A stretch of 64,000 bases of DNA from an uncultured Alphaproteobacteria bacterium. GTDB taxonomy: Bacteria > Pseudomonadota > Alphaproteobacteria > Paracaedibacterales > CAITNM01. Of this stretch, positions 50,393 through 59,811 are shown one piece after another. The stretch lies in the NCBI GenBank assembly GCA_903874955.1, contig CAIQTY010000047.1, positions 1 through 64,000 of the forward strand, read 5' to 3'. The translations under genes and the position numbers were made by a program. Positions within the stretch are counted from its first letter, which is position 1, and the number at the start of each line of letters is the position of its first letter. The notes below the pieces were generated by a model. It saw nothing but the letters and a program-made list of their open reading frames with translations, did no database searches and was not told the origin of the DNA.

Positions 50393-50827
50393 ATGAAAGC
50401 TGTATCATTTTTACTATGTGTTATCTTAAATTCCTTATTCTGTGACGTGGATGATTCAAAACTTCGTGAAAGGGGCGCTTCTAGGGGAGTTATTAATATT
50501 CCTTCATTTTGGGAATCTGAAAACCAAGAAAAAGAAGAAAAACGCAGAAAAAAATTCAGGCTGGGCAGTGGATCTAAAAAAGAGGGATCTAAAACGCGTA
50601 TGCCGATGCAAAAAACTATCGTTACACCAGATGATAAAATAAAAATGGGCACAGAACCTCCTGCATACAAAAGAAAAAGAGACGAAGAAATTAAATTTGT
50701 AGAAAATAAAAAACCATCAATAATTTCACAAGTTCGTTATCCAAATTTTGCGTCAGAAGACAACAAAAACTTTTTTTACACCAATAATTCATTTTCTTAT
50801 GTGCAGAAAAAGATTTCAGTTTCCTAA
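50393..50827 (+). CDS. small hypothetical exported basic protein
   Basis: Signal peptide 'MKAVSFLLCVILNSLFCDV'; Lys/Glu-rich. Confidence 0.45.
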   Translation: MKAVSFLLCVILNSLFCDVDDSKLRERGASRGVINIPSFWESENQEKEEKRRKKFRLGSGSKKEGSKTRMPMQKTIVTPDDKIKMGTEPPAYKRKRDEEIKFVENKKPSIISQVRYPNFASEDNKNFFYTNNSFSYVQKKISVS

Positions 50828-50899
50828 ATTGAAGGTCTCTTATTAATAAAAAATTTAATAAAAGTTGAGATAATTGAAAAAATACTAACTGAAAACTCT

Positions 50900-52756
50900 G
50901 TGACATCGTCAACTGCTTTTAATACATTAGACTTTCTAAAACCTCTTCAACGAGCAAGACTTGCAACTATAGCTGCAGAGCAAACTGTCCAGTCCGGAGA
51001 AGTTATTTTTGAAGAAGGCAAGGATTCCGATTATTTTTATGTTCTGTTATCTGGTGAAGTCAAAATCGAAAATAAAATACGCAGTGAAATAATTTATAAA
51101 GATAATTTTTTTGGCACTGAAGTCCCCTGTGGAATTGAACAATATCTTTTCACAGCAACTGCCAGAAATGAATCTAAAGTCCTCAAAATAAAAAAAGATT
51201 CACTATACGATGCGATTGATGCCTATGATCTGCAAAAATTCCAAAAACGATTTTTACAAAATTTTGTTGGAGCTTTTTATCCAGAAAATTTTTTAGTTTT
51301 TAAAAAAGATCTCTCAGAACGATTGCTCAATGAGGCTAATCGCTTTTGGATAGAGGGCATTGGCTGGATTATGTCGGCGATAGCTCCATTTATTGTCTAT
51401 TGGCTAGTACACAAAAGTAGCATGAGCTATCAGTGTCAAGTTTTTCTATCAATTTTATCCGCTTGGTCAATCATCACATCATTTAGGTTAATGTCAGACT
51501 ACGTGGCAACAATGCTTACGATATTTCTGCTTATTGCTGGGGGGGTCGTTAAAACAAAGGTAATATTGGCGGGATTTAGTTCTGGTAATTTTATTATCGC
51601 TTTAAGTCTATTGGGGCTTGCAAGTGTTCTGGTTTCTTCAGGTGTTGCCTACCGATTGATGATTCAAATTTTAAAATTTTTTCGCCCAACCTATTTTGGT
51701 GATAATATTCTTATGCTTGCGCTCGGAGGGTGGCTAACACTAGGCGTACCATCATTTCTATTGCGCGCAGATATGATGAAAATATTCTTTCACGATACAC
51801 TGCACATTAGAAATCTCTCGAATGATTCTAAGCAAGCCCAAGCACTTGGCTTTAGTGCATATTGCGGTATAGGTATCTTTTCGCAAAGTATTTTAAGTTC
51901 ATCAATGATGCACTTCGTATTATTGGGGTTGTTTTGGGGACAATATGCTACTCAATTCGACTGGTCAGGATGGCTATATGCATCATTAGGTCCTCTCGCA
52001 GTGATATTACTAGGATACTTTATAATTTTATATTGCATGCCAGGAAAAAAAATTGGTTATAAAAATGAACAAAATATTTCACGTCAAGCGCACTTAGAGC
52101 AAATTCTCAAAATTTTAGGGCCTGCTACTTCAACTGAAAAAGCTTCATTCGTTTGTATGTTTGCAGCAATTCTTAGCCTTGCGACCGTGAGCATACATGG
52201 CATTGAACCAGATGTTATATGTTTACTGATCTTGTTATTTTTATTTGCATTTCATTTTATGAATGATAAGGGCTTTCAAAGTCGCATCAAATGGGATTTT
52301 CTCATTTTTATGTGTGGACTATCTGGAATTGCATTTGCTGCAGATGACGTTGGTCTTATAAATTGGCTTGAAGACAATACGAAGTGGATGACTGAATATT
52401 TAAATAATCATTTTTTTGCCTTAACAAGCTTTATGATTATACTCACGTTCATTTTTCAACTTACTCTTCCAAGAGACGTTAATATCAACATATTAAGCAT
52501 TATGTTTATTCCTTTGTTCCAAAAGAATGGAATCACTCCATGGGTGGCTGTTTACATTATTAACACAATTGGAAGAATTTGGTTTTTTGAATACCAAGAA
52601 CCGGAATATCGCATTTTTGCTAAAGACGGAAAGCATTACTCAGTCGAATCCGCTAATAATTTAAAAAATATGCGGCTGATACTAAATATATTTTATGTGC
52701 TCTCGATATACATAGGCATTTACTACTGGAAATGGATTGGGATATTGCCTTGGTAG
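50900..52756 (+). CDS. cyclic-nucleotide-binding-like (CAP_ED) domain fused to a DASS/SLC13-like membrane transporter
   Basis: N-term 'VQSGEVIFEEGKDSDYFYVLLSGEVKIENK'; C-terminal polytopic region with 'FMCGLSGIAFAADDVGLINWL'; GTG start. Confidence 0.65.
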   Translation: MTSSTAFNTLDFLKPLQRARLATIAAEQTVQSGEVIFEEGKDSDYFYVLLSGEVKIENKIRSEIIYKDNFFGTEVPCGIEQYLFTATARNESKVLKIKKDSLYDAIDAYDLQKFQKRFLQNFVGAFYPENFLVFKKDLSERLLNEANRFWIEGIGWIMSAIAPFIVYWLVHKSSMSYQCQVFLSILSAWSIITSFRLMSDYVATMLTIFLLIAGGVVKTKVILAGFSSGNFIIALSLLGLASVLVSSGVAYRLMIQILKFFRPTYFGDNILMLALGGWLTLGVPSFLLRADMMKIFFHDTLHIRNLSNDSKQAQALGFSAYCGIGIFSQSILSSSMMHFVLLGLFWGQYATQFDWSGWLYASLGPLAVILLGYFIILYCMPGKKIGYKNEQNISRQAHLEQILKILGPATSTEKASFVCMFAAILSLATVSIHGIEPDVICLLILLFLFAFHFMNDKGFQSRIKWDFLIFMCGLSGIAFAADDVGLINWLEDNTKWMTEYLNNHFFALTSFMIILTFIFQLTLPRDVNINILSIMFIPLFQKNGITPWVAVYIINTIGRIWFFEYQEPEYRIFAKDGKHYSVESANNLKNMRLILNIFYVLSIYIGIYYWKWIGILPW

Positions 52757-53820
52757 AAGATCTGGCGATTGCAAAGAGGAGAGCATTTATCATCAGTGCA
52801 TTAAAAGCGCTGGTTTTTTCAAGTCTTCTCGGCCTTTTATTTCTCTATAACATGAATCGCCCAAGGATAATGGTTCTGCATAGCTATGATCCAACAGTCG
52901 ATCTCGTTAAAGATTTTGAAAATGGTATTAAAAAGTCACTTGAAAATGAAATCGAGCCGTTAGTTGAAACGTATTATATGAATATGCTGAGTAAAAATAC
53001 CATTAAGCAAAAAACAAACGCAGGGCAAGACGCAAAAAGTGCTATTAGCGTTTTTAAACCTAGAATTATCATCGCAGTCGGAGATGAAGCCCAAGAATTT
53101 GCTGCAAAGTTTTATGTCGGAAGAAAAAAAATAAGGGTTATTTTTTGTGGAGTAAAAGGAGATTTTAAAAAATTTGGATATGATCCTGGTAAAAATGTTG
53201 CAGGTATTCTTGAAGTTCCCCCTACAGCTGAAATTAATACTGTAATTAATAATATTCTGCCGCATAAAAAAAACATACGTTTAGCTCATCTGGGTGATGC
53301 GACAACCATGGTAAATCTGACTGAAAAATTATTAGCAGGTCATAGGTGGAATAATGTTCAGTTTATTGATTCCGTTAAGGTGAGTGATTTCGCAAACTTT
53401 AAAAAGGCAGCAACTATTCTAAATACGAGGTGCGATATTCTTTTGGTTTCAGGGTACAGGGGACTTCAAAATGTTTCAGGAAGTGAACAAGAATCGTCAG
53501 AAGAACTCATGAAATGGTTAGTAACTAACACATCGATTCCAATTTTATCAACTATTGGGTATGCGGTTGAAGAAGGTGCAGGTATTGCGATTTTGCCATC
53601 TGCTTACGAGCAAGGTAGGCTTGCCATGCAAGTTGCATTAAAAATCATGAAAAATATGGATATCTTACCTTGTGTATCCACTAATGTTTTTGCGGTTTTT
53701 CTCAACGATGATCACATAAAAGATCGACAGCTAAATATTGCCCCAATATATAGGTCTTTCGCGGTTAGTATAAAGAAAATATATAGTAAAGATAAAAAAA
53801 ATCAGGAAAGAAACGATTGA
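52732..53820 (+). CDS. membrane-anchored ABC-type substrate-binding protein (PF04392-like)
   Basis: N-term TM 'ALKALVFSSLLGLLFLYNM'; 'ILEVPPTAEINTVINNILPHKKNIRLAHLG'; 'IPILSTIGYAVEEGAGIAI'. Confidence 0.65.
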   Translation: MDWDIALVEDLAIAKRRAFIISALKALVFSSLLGLLFLYNMNRPRIMVLHSYDPTVDLVKDFENGIKKSLENEIEPLVETYYMNMLSKNTIKQKTNAGQDAKSAISVFKPRIIIAVGDEAQEFAAKFYVGRKKIRVIFCGVKGDFKKFGYDPGKNVAGILEVPPTAEINTVINNILPHKKNIRLAHLGDATTMVNLTEKLLAGHRWNNVQFIDSVKVSDFANFKKAATILNTRCDILLVSGYRGLQNVSGSEQESSEELMKWLVTNTSIPILSTIGYAVEEGAGIAILPSAYEQGRLAMQVALKIMKNMDILPCVSTNVFAVFLNDDHIKDRQLNIAPIYRSFAVSIKKIYSKDKKNQERND

Positions 53821-54740
53821 TGAGCTTTTTTAAAACATTAGTGTTTTGCATCATAGTCTGGATACCATTATTCTCGAAGGTCCAAATTCGCCAGGCTGGG
53901 TCATCGACTATCTATCCATTTGCCTTGAAAGTTGCAGCAGAATTTTCAAAAAATGCTAATCATATAGTACCCTTTTTAGAAAGCACCGGAAGTACTAAGG
54001 GATTTTCATTATTATCGGTAAATGGTGGTGCACTCGATTACGATATTATTGGGTCATCTAGAAAAATCAGACTTGATGAACTTGACAGAATAAAAAAGGC
54101 TGGAATTAACCTATCAGAAATATGCATCGGGCTAGATGGCGTAGTTGCTATTACGCGGAAAAATCAATCCTTATTTAAAAATTTACGTTTAAAAGATATA
54201 AACTTGGCTTTGAAGGAAAAAATTAAGAATAAGCAGAATCAAATTATGGATAATCCCTATAAAACATGGCACGAAATAAATGCTGATTTGCCAAATATTC
54301 CGATTCGTATTCTTATATCACCAAAAAATCATGCAACTCGGGATATGTTTGAATTAATACTTTCCGATGAAATCAGGAAGGCTCCAGAGGTAAGAGAACT
54401 GGATAAATCAGAAATGGATGAATCGCATGAGCTTCTTTTTGATTTTTTAGAAAAAAATGATAATTATATTGCATTCGTTGGTATCAACCGTTTGAACCAT
54501 CACAATGAAAATTTTGAGGCTATTCCTATTGACTCAATAGAACCAACTTTCGCAAATATTCAGAGTGAAAAATACCCACTAACTAGGAAATTATATCTGT
54601 ATGTAAAAACCTATAATTACAAAACAACAGAAGGGCTAAGGGAATATTTAGCAGAATGGCAAAGCTCACGTGCCATAGGCGAAGAAGGCTACCTTACGAA
54701 AATGGGATTGATTCCAATAACGTCTAATAATCAAGACTAG
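53817..54740 (+). CDS. PstS-like phosphate/anion-binding periplasmic protein
   Basis: 'QAGSSTIYPFALKVAAEF', 'ESTGSTKGFSLL', 'YDIIGSSRKI'; ATGA overlap with upstream gene. Confidence 0.7.
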   Translation: MMSFFKTLVFCIIVWIPLFSKVQIRQAGSSTIYPFALKVAAEFSKNANHIVPFLESTGSTKGFSLLSVNGGALDYDIIGSSRKIRLDELDRIKKAGINLSEICIGLDGVVAITRKNQSLFKNLRLKDINLALKEKIKNKQNQIMDNPYKTWHEINADLPNIPIRILISPKNHATRDMFELILSDEIRKAPEVRELDKSEMDESHELLFDFLEKNDNYIAFVGINRLNHHNENFEAIPIDSIEPTFANIQSEKYPLTRKLYLYVKTYNYKTTEGLREYLAEWQSSRAIGEEGYLTKMGLIPITSNNQD

Positions 54741-54848
54741 AAGAAGGTAGCACAGTGGCGCTAGAGGAGAAATTTTCAGAAAAAAAATTCACCTTTTGTA
54801 AAGAAAATTGTGTATATACTTAAAACAGAATCTTAGGTAATTCATAAT

Positions 54849-55370
54849 GTGAAGTTTCTTTTTTTAATTTTTTTTAATCTGGTTCCAGTAAGTTTATTTG
54901 CTGAAATATCAAATGAAAAAATGGCAGAAAAATTTACGCAATTTAAAACATCATCGGCTGCTGCTCAGACTACTTGCGCAAAATCAGTTTTGTTCCTTGA
55001 TCAAATTACTCGTGATTTCCGAACGGAGCTCCATGAAGCAAGAAAAGCAGAAAAAATACAAATGATGGAAAAAATTCTATATACCGGTGGCGGTGTTGGA
55101 GGATTTTCTGGAAGGGACTGCAACCCAACCGAATATGCCATTATGACTGAAGCCGCTGTTATATTAGAGTTGTGGCATAAAAGAAAAGGTACTCGGCAAT
55201 ATTTTATTCATAAAAATTTAAATCATGAAAATGCTAAAGTATTAATGCATTACAATTCTTTAAAATACATAAGTTTAGCTGTTGATAAAATTTCAGATGG
55301 AACGTTAAAAACAGCATTTTTCAAAGATGCTATTAACGATATTGTTACGGATATAAAAAAACAGAGCTAG
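54849..55370 (+). CDS. hypothetical exported protein; possible 0-frame product of a -1 frameshift gene (see findings)
   Basis: Signal peptide 'KFLFLIFFNLVPVSLFA'; ends shortly after A_AAA_AAA. Confidence 0.6.
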   Translation: MKFLFLIFFNLVPVSLFAEISNEKMAEKFTQFKTSSAAAQTTCAKSVLFLDQITRDFRTELHEARKAEKIQMMEKILYTGGGVGGFSGRDCNPTEYAIMTEAAVILELWHKRKGTRQYFIHKNLNHENAKVLMHYNSLKYISLAVDKISDGTLKTAFFKDAINDIVTDIKKQS

Positions 55371-55405
55371 ATTTTACTGAACGAAAGCTCCTTGAAACTC
55401 CAGCG

Positions 55406-57169
55406 ATGCGGCAGATTGATGTTCTTGTTGCTAATTTGCTCTCCAGCCCTGGTTTTATCGATGTCGCTCATAGTATTCCAGATGACTATCAATCTTTGCC
55501 CACTGATGATGGGCTAAATGCGATTAGAATAGACATGCACAACTTGATGGACACAAATACTATTTCTGAGGCAATAAGCCTTATTGATTCTATTGAGGAT
55601 AAATGTTGGAACTTAGCGCCTTTTGTATTTGAAACAGAAGCTGCAAAAAACCTTATTCGCAAAGCTATTGCAGCTGTAGAGCGTATAAAGTCAGTTCGCT
55701 TTGATAATAAATATATGCGAAAAGATCCCCGTCCTGCTGAGGATAAATTTAAAGATATTTCTGTTTCAGCTGATGCTAAGACAAAGAAAAAAAATACAAT
55801 CCTCCTGTTGATGTCAATTGCGATGCAAGAACGTTATGCGAACATGCTGAATAGTCCAGATGATATAAAAAAGATAATTCTAGCAAAACTGCAGCAATCA
55901 AATTATTGGGAAGGAGGAGATGCGCTGCTGGCAGGGAAAACAGATCTTCAAGCATATCCCATAGACCTTCCGGGCTATGCTGATGACGTTATTCAAGGTA
56001 TAGCTGCTTTTGGCAATGTGATTCCAAAAGTATACCCACGCTTTGTTTATCAAATTGAAGAACGAGCAGTCGCTAATAAAGGAAGTCCATGCTCCACAGT
56101 CGGGGTTCATTACGTTGGTGGTAATAGATTTTTGCACATGGCCAGTTCTGGTGCAGCGTGTCAGTGCGGTTTCTTCAGCTTTGGACTAATGGATGATGGT
56201 GCCCACAATGCCCGCCAGAAATTCTTTGATATTTTTTCAAATAGTCTGGATATAAATACTATCAGAGATGTTGGAAAAATGACTTCAGTTTTGGAAGTTA
56301 TTGGATTATATGCAGAAGGTAAAGAAGAAGATTTTAAACTTTTAAAGATTATTACAAAAACTGGAGAGAGGTATAAACCAGGGGAACCAGGAAAAAAAGA
56401 ATCTATTTATACCATAGGGGGATATTATCCAGGAGCTGAGGTGTTAACTAATGCGATTAAAACCCTTGATAAAAATACCATTTTACGCAAACTAGCTAAG
56501 GAGGATGCAACACATCAAACTAAACGGTCAGCTTTGGCTAGAAAACTGGGTCTAGTTGAAACTAATAATAGTTTTAGTTTTGGCGATGATGATCCACGAA
56601 GGATCGGCTTTGAAACCCTTCAAAGAGATTATGATTATAAAAAGAGTCTTATTTGTGCAACAGCTTTAAGAGAATTACTCAGTACTAACCCTGCAGCACG
56701 TACAGCATTTTCTTCGTACGCTAAGCATGTGCTAGCTGGTAAATTACTACAAGAAGAAAAATCAGTTGGAATTGTAGATTATTTAGACATTAATCAACAG
56801 CTTTTATTTAGGCCTGGTAATTATCGCTATCAAAGTGTAAAGGATCTAGATATTCTTGCAGCTGCGGTATCGCCCACACAAACCTTGGCTCAAGTACTAA
56901 ATACAAATGTTCAGGTTATATCTGCTTCTGGTCAATTTGCTGGGACTTATGATCAATCAATAGATTATCAAGAACCGAGTCGTGCCTTTAGCTCTAGCTA
57001 CTATGTCCTGCAGGATATCCATGTTAGCCCGACTGCAAAGAATCAACTATTAATTAATTTTGGAGGAGGGCACTACGAAAAGTTAATCCCACTTTCTGAT
57101 ACGGTTGCATTAGCAAAAGCCTTAAGGCATTTGGTATGGAAAGGGATGGTTGTACCTGAACTGAAATAA
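55406..57169 (+). CDS. hypothetical protein, open in the -1 frame back through the A7 tract; possibly the C-terminal part of a fusion with 54849-55370
   Basis: Long ORF; no obvious SD before ATG 55406; in-frame upstream codons ...KTELDFTERKLLETPAMRQ. Confidence 0.65.
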   Translation: MRQIDVLVANLLSSPGFIDVAHSIPDDYQSLPTDDGLNAIRIDMHNLMDTNTISEAISLIDSIEDKCWNLAPFVFETEAAKNLIRKAIAAVERIKSVRFDNKYMRKDPRPAEDKFKDISVSADAKTKKKNTILLLMSIAMQERYANMLNSPDDIKKIILAKLQQSNYWEGGDALLAGKTDLQAYPIDLPGYADDVIQGIAAFGNVIPKVYPRFVYQIEERAVANKGSPCSTVGVHYVGGNRFLHMASSGAACQCGFFSFGLMDDGAHNARQKFFDIFSNSLDINTIRDVGKMTSVLEVIGLYAEGKEEDFKLLKIITKTGERYKPGEPGKKESIYTIGGYYPGAEVLTNAIKTLDKNTILRKLAKEDATHQTKRSALARKLGLVETNNSFSFGDDDPRRIGFETLQRDYDYKKSLICATALRELLSTNPAARTAFSSYAKHVLAGKLLQEEKSVGIVDYLDINQQLLFRPGNYRYQSVKDLDILAAAVSPTQTLAQVLNTNVQVISASGQFAGTYDQSIDYQEPSRAFSSSYYVLQDIHVSPTAKNQLLINFGGGHYEKLIPLSDTVALAKALRHLVWKGMVVPELK

Positions 57170-57182
57170 GGGATTTATCGTA

Positions 57183-58355
57183 TTAATTCTTAACAGCTAT
57201 TTTCCTACCAATATACCAAGCAATCAAGGCCTCTATCCCTATCATCAGGGCTAGGGGTCCATAGGTATGGGTATAAAAATGTGCCATAAGCTGAACGCCA
57301 CCAGCGCAGAATAAAAGACGCATTGCGACCAACAATCCGGATGCTCTGGCAGCCGTTCCATCCACCGCGCCTAATGCCATCGGGTAAGTAATGCTGACCG
57401 GAATGGCGCATGCCATACTCCAACATACCAATAGAATAGTTAAGATGACTGGGTTTGTTGATGGCAACAGGCCGTATAAACCTGCGATGATTCCAAATAT
57501 AAAATAAAGCTTAAGGCTGACCTTATAACAGCGTTCTTTACCAAATTTATTGTAGAGAAATCCGCTGCAAAAACTAATAATTCCAAAAGAAGAGGCGAGG
57601 GCGCCTTGGTATAGGCCATAATGCTGCAGGGAAACGCCTAAGTCTTCCCGGTAAAATATTGGTGCTAATCCTACAAATACAAAATAACACACTGAAATAC
57701 TTAATATCATGAACGCGGGGGTTAAAAATTGTGTTGATTTAAATAAGGGTAAATAGGTATTAATCCCTAGTTTCATTTTGCTGGGGGCGGTTTTTTGTTT
57801 TGGTAAATATTTCAAACATAAAGCAAAGCAAATTAATGATAACAAAAGCAACGCTAAAAAGTTCGCTCGCCAACTGAACCATAAATCAAGGTAGCTCCCC
57901 AATACCGGAGCGGCCCCCATGGTAATCCCACCTACGCCATTTAATATACCAATATGGCTTTCACGCTTTTCTGCGTAGCATTCGAAAACAATCACATAAC
58001 ACAACACGTTAGGACCACTCATACCAACCCCTTGTAGCACTCGGCCTAGTAATAAGGTTTCAAAAGTTGGGGCGAAGTAGCAAAAAATACTGCCAACTAC
58101 AAAAATAAAAAGAAACACAAGCGATATTTTTCTCGTGCTAAAGTGTTCCGCCAATGGCCCTATGATAATTGTACTGAGCGCATAGGCCAAAAAATTTAAG
58201 CTTAAGGTAAGCTGAACTTTTTCAATGCTTATCGAAAAAACTTCCATGAGCTCAGGGAAACTCGGGGTAAAAACGTCCATCTCCATGCCTGTCAAAACGC
58301 TCATTAGGCATAAACTAAAAAAAAGTAGGTCTAGTGAGGGTTTATTTAGGGGCAT
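57183..58355 (-). CDS. MFS multidrug-type transporter (Bcr/CflA-like)
   Basis: 12-TM MFS; 'EMDVFTPSFPELMEVFSISIEKVQLTLSLNFLAYALSTIIIGPLAEHF', 'GRVLQGVGMSGPNVL'. Confidence 0.88.
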   Translation of the reverse strand: MPLNKPSLDLLFFSLCLMSVLTGMEMDVFTPSFPELMEVFSISIEKVQLTLSLNFLAYALSTIIIGPLAEHFSTRKISLVFLFIFVVGSIFCYFAPTFETLLLGRVLQGVGMSGPNVLCYVIVFECYAEKRESHIGILNGVGGITMGAAPVLGSYLDLWFSWRANFLALLLLSLICFALCLKYLPKQKTAPSKMKLGINTYLPLFKSTQFLTPAFMILSISVCYFVFVGLAPIFYREDLGVSLQHYGLYQGALASSFGIISFCSGFLYNKFGKERCYKVSLKLYFIFGIIAGLYGLLPSTNPVILTILLVCWSMACAIPVSITYPMALGAVDGTAARASGLLVAMRLLFCAGGVQLMAHFYTHTYGPLALMIGIEALIAWYIGRKIAVKN

Positions 58356-58567
58356 TATGGTCTTATTTTAAGCTCATTCTTCAATGCTAACATGCCGTTT
58401 TCAAAGGCTCAATAATTAGTGTTTTTTTAAAAAAATCTTAAAATGGCGGTAATTTAAAATAAAAAAACAAAAAAATAATAAAAACAACAATATTAATTTG
58501 TTATTAATAATTAAAACCTATTATTTCATTGAAGGGGGTGTATTAAAAATTAAATAAGGAAATAATC

Positions 58568-59806
58568 ATGAAAAAATCACTAATAATATCTATATTTATA
58601 ATGTTGTGCGGTGGCAGTGCGTCAGTTCATAATTGTGATTCAGAAAGCCTATCTAATCCAACATCCGTTTCAAGTATTTTTAGAAAAGTCGCTGTTTTTA
58701 GCCTATTAAGGATGGGGGATTCTTTTGGGCTTCAAAGTCAGCGCCCTTTGTTAAGTTCTTTGCAAATGAGCGACCCATCAAATGGCGATAGTCAAAAGAA
58801 ATGCCCCGTCACTAAATTTAGAGATATGTTCTCAATTAAAAAATATTTACCCTTGCGCGTAGAAATTCCTTTTACGAAGCAAGGCTTAGTTTTTGTTGAT
58901 GCGCCACAACAAATTGAACAGGTTATTGGTAATCCGTTTGCTGGAAGAGCATTATCAGATCCCAGAATGCCACAATGGCTCAATTCACTTTTTGGTTTAG
59001 ATTTTAACTTTGTACTTTGCCCAATTAAAAAATATGGCGCCATTTTTACCATAGATAAAACATTAGATGCTGAGCACGGGCTGTATCGTCAACAAAGAAG
59101 GATGTGGTTCTCAAGAATAGGAAAAATGTCTGAAGAAGACATAGATGTTCTATCAGATTATTTGGTTGGAAAAATTAGCAAGGAAGAGTCAGATTATCAA
59201 TTTGCAAAAGCTATCGCAAAGCATTTTACCAAGCACTTGCCAACAAAAGAGGATACTCAAAACAATGAAATAATGAGAATAAATAGGTTATCAAATCCTA
59301 AAGTAGCACAAGAAGCTCGTGAAAAACTAATAGAATGGGCTGAGGCTGCAAGTCAAGAATATAACAATATAGAAATGCCAGAAGGTGCAGATCCACAACA
59401 TTTTAAAAATTGTCTTGCAGCTGATATTTTTGGGGGGAAAAATGCTATTCCTGTTGCATCCAACTTGTTAAGTGCATTGAAAAATTTGTTAGAAAGTAAA
59501 GATTTTGATGTGAACCCAGAAGATGTAGTAAAGCATATTCTTATCCATCATTCGAATTTTTCTCTGACTTTCCGTGTTGCAACTGATAATTTTAGCATTC
59601 CATCTCTTCCTTTTGAAATTAAGAAAAATGACATGATTGTCCCTATACTTGTTTGGGCTAGAGAAGCTTCACAAGACATACGATATAGGTTTTTAGGGTG
59701 CCCTGGAAAACACTATGTCATTAACTTTTTGGAAAGAGTCACAGCAAAAGCTATTGAAAAACATAAAGCAGAGGTTGCCACTCGAGAGGATTCAGAACAG
59801 ATATAA
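58568..59806 (+). CDS. exported hypothetical protein with remote cytochrome P450-like C-terminal segment
   Basis: Signal peptide 'LIISIFIMLCGGSAS'; 'FRVATDNFSIPSLPFEIKKNDMIVPILVWAREASQDIRYRFLGCPGKHYVINFLE' resembles P450 C-terminus. Confidence 0.4.
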   Translation: MKKSLIISIFIMLCGGSASVHNCDSESLSNPTSVSSIFRKVAVFSLLRMGDSFGLQSQRPLLSSLQMSDPSNGDSQKKCPVTKFRDMFSIKKYLPLRVEIPFTKQGLVFVDAPQQIEQVIGNPFAGRALSDPRMPQWLNSLFGLDFNFVLCPIKKYGAIFTIDKTLDAEHGLYRQQRRMWFSRIGKMSEEDIDVLSDYLVGKISKEESDYQFAKAIAKHFTKHLPTKEDTQNNEIMRINRLSNPKVAQEAREKLIEWAEAASQEYNNIEMPEGADPQHFKNCLAADIFGGKNAIPVASNLLSALKNLLESKDFDVNPEDVVKHILIHHSNFSLTFRVATDNFSIPSLPFEIKKNDMIVPILVWAREASQDIRYRFLGCPGKHYVINFLERVTAKAIEKHKAEVATREDSEQI

Positions 59807-59811
59807 TTTGA

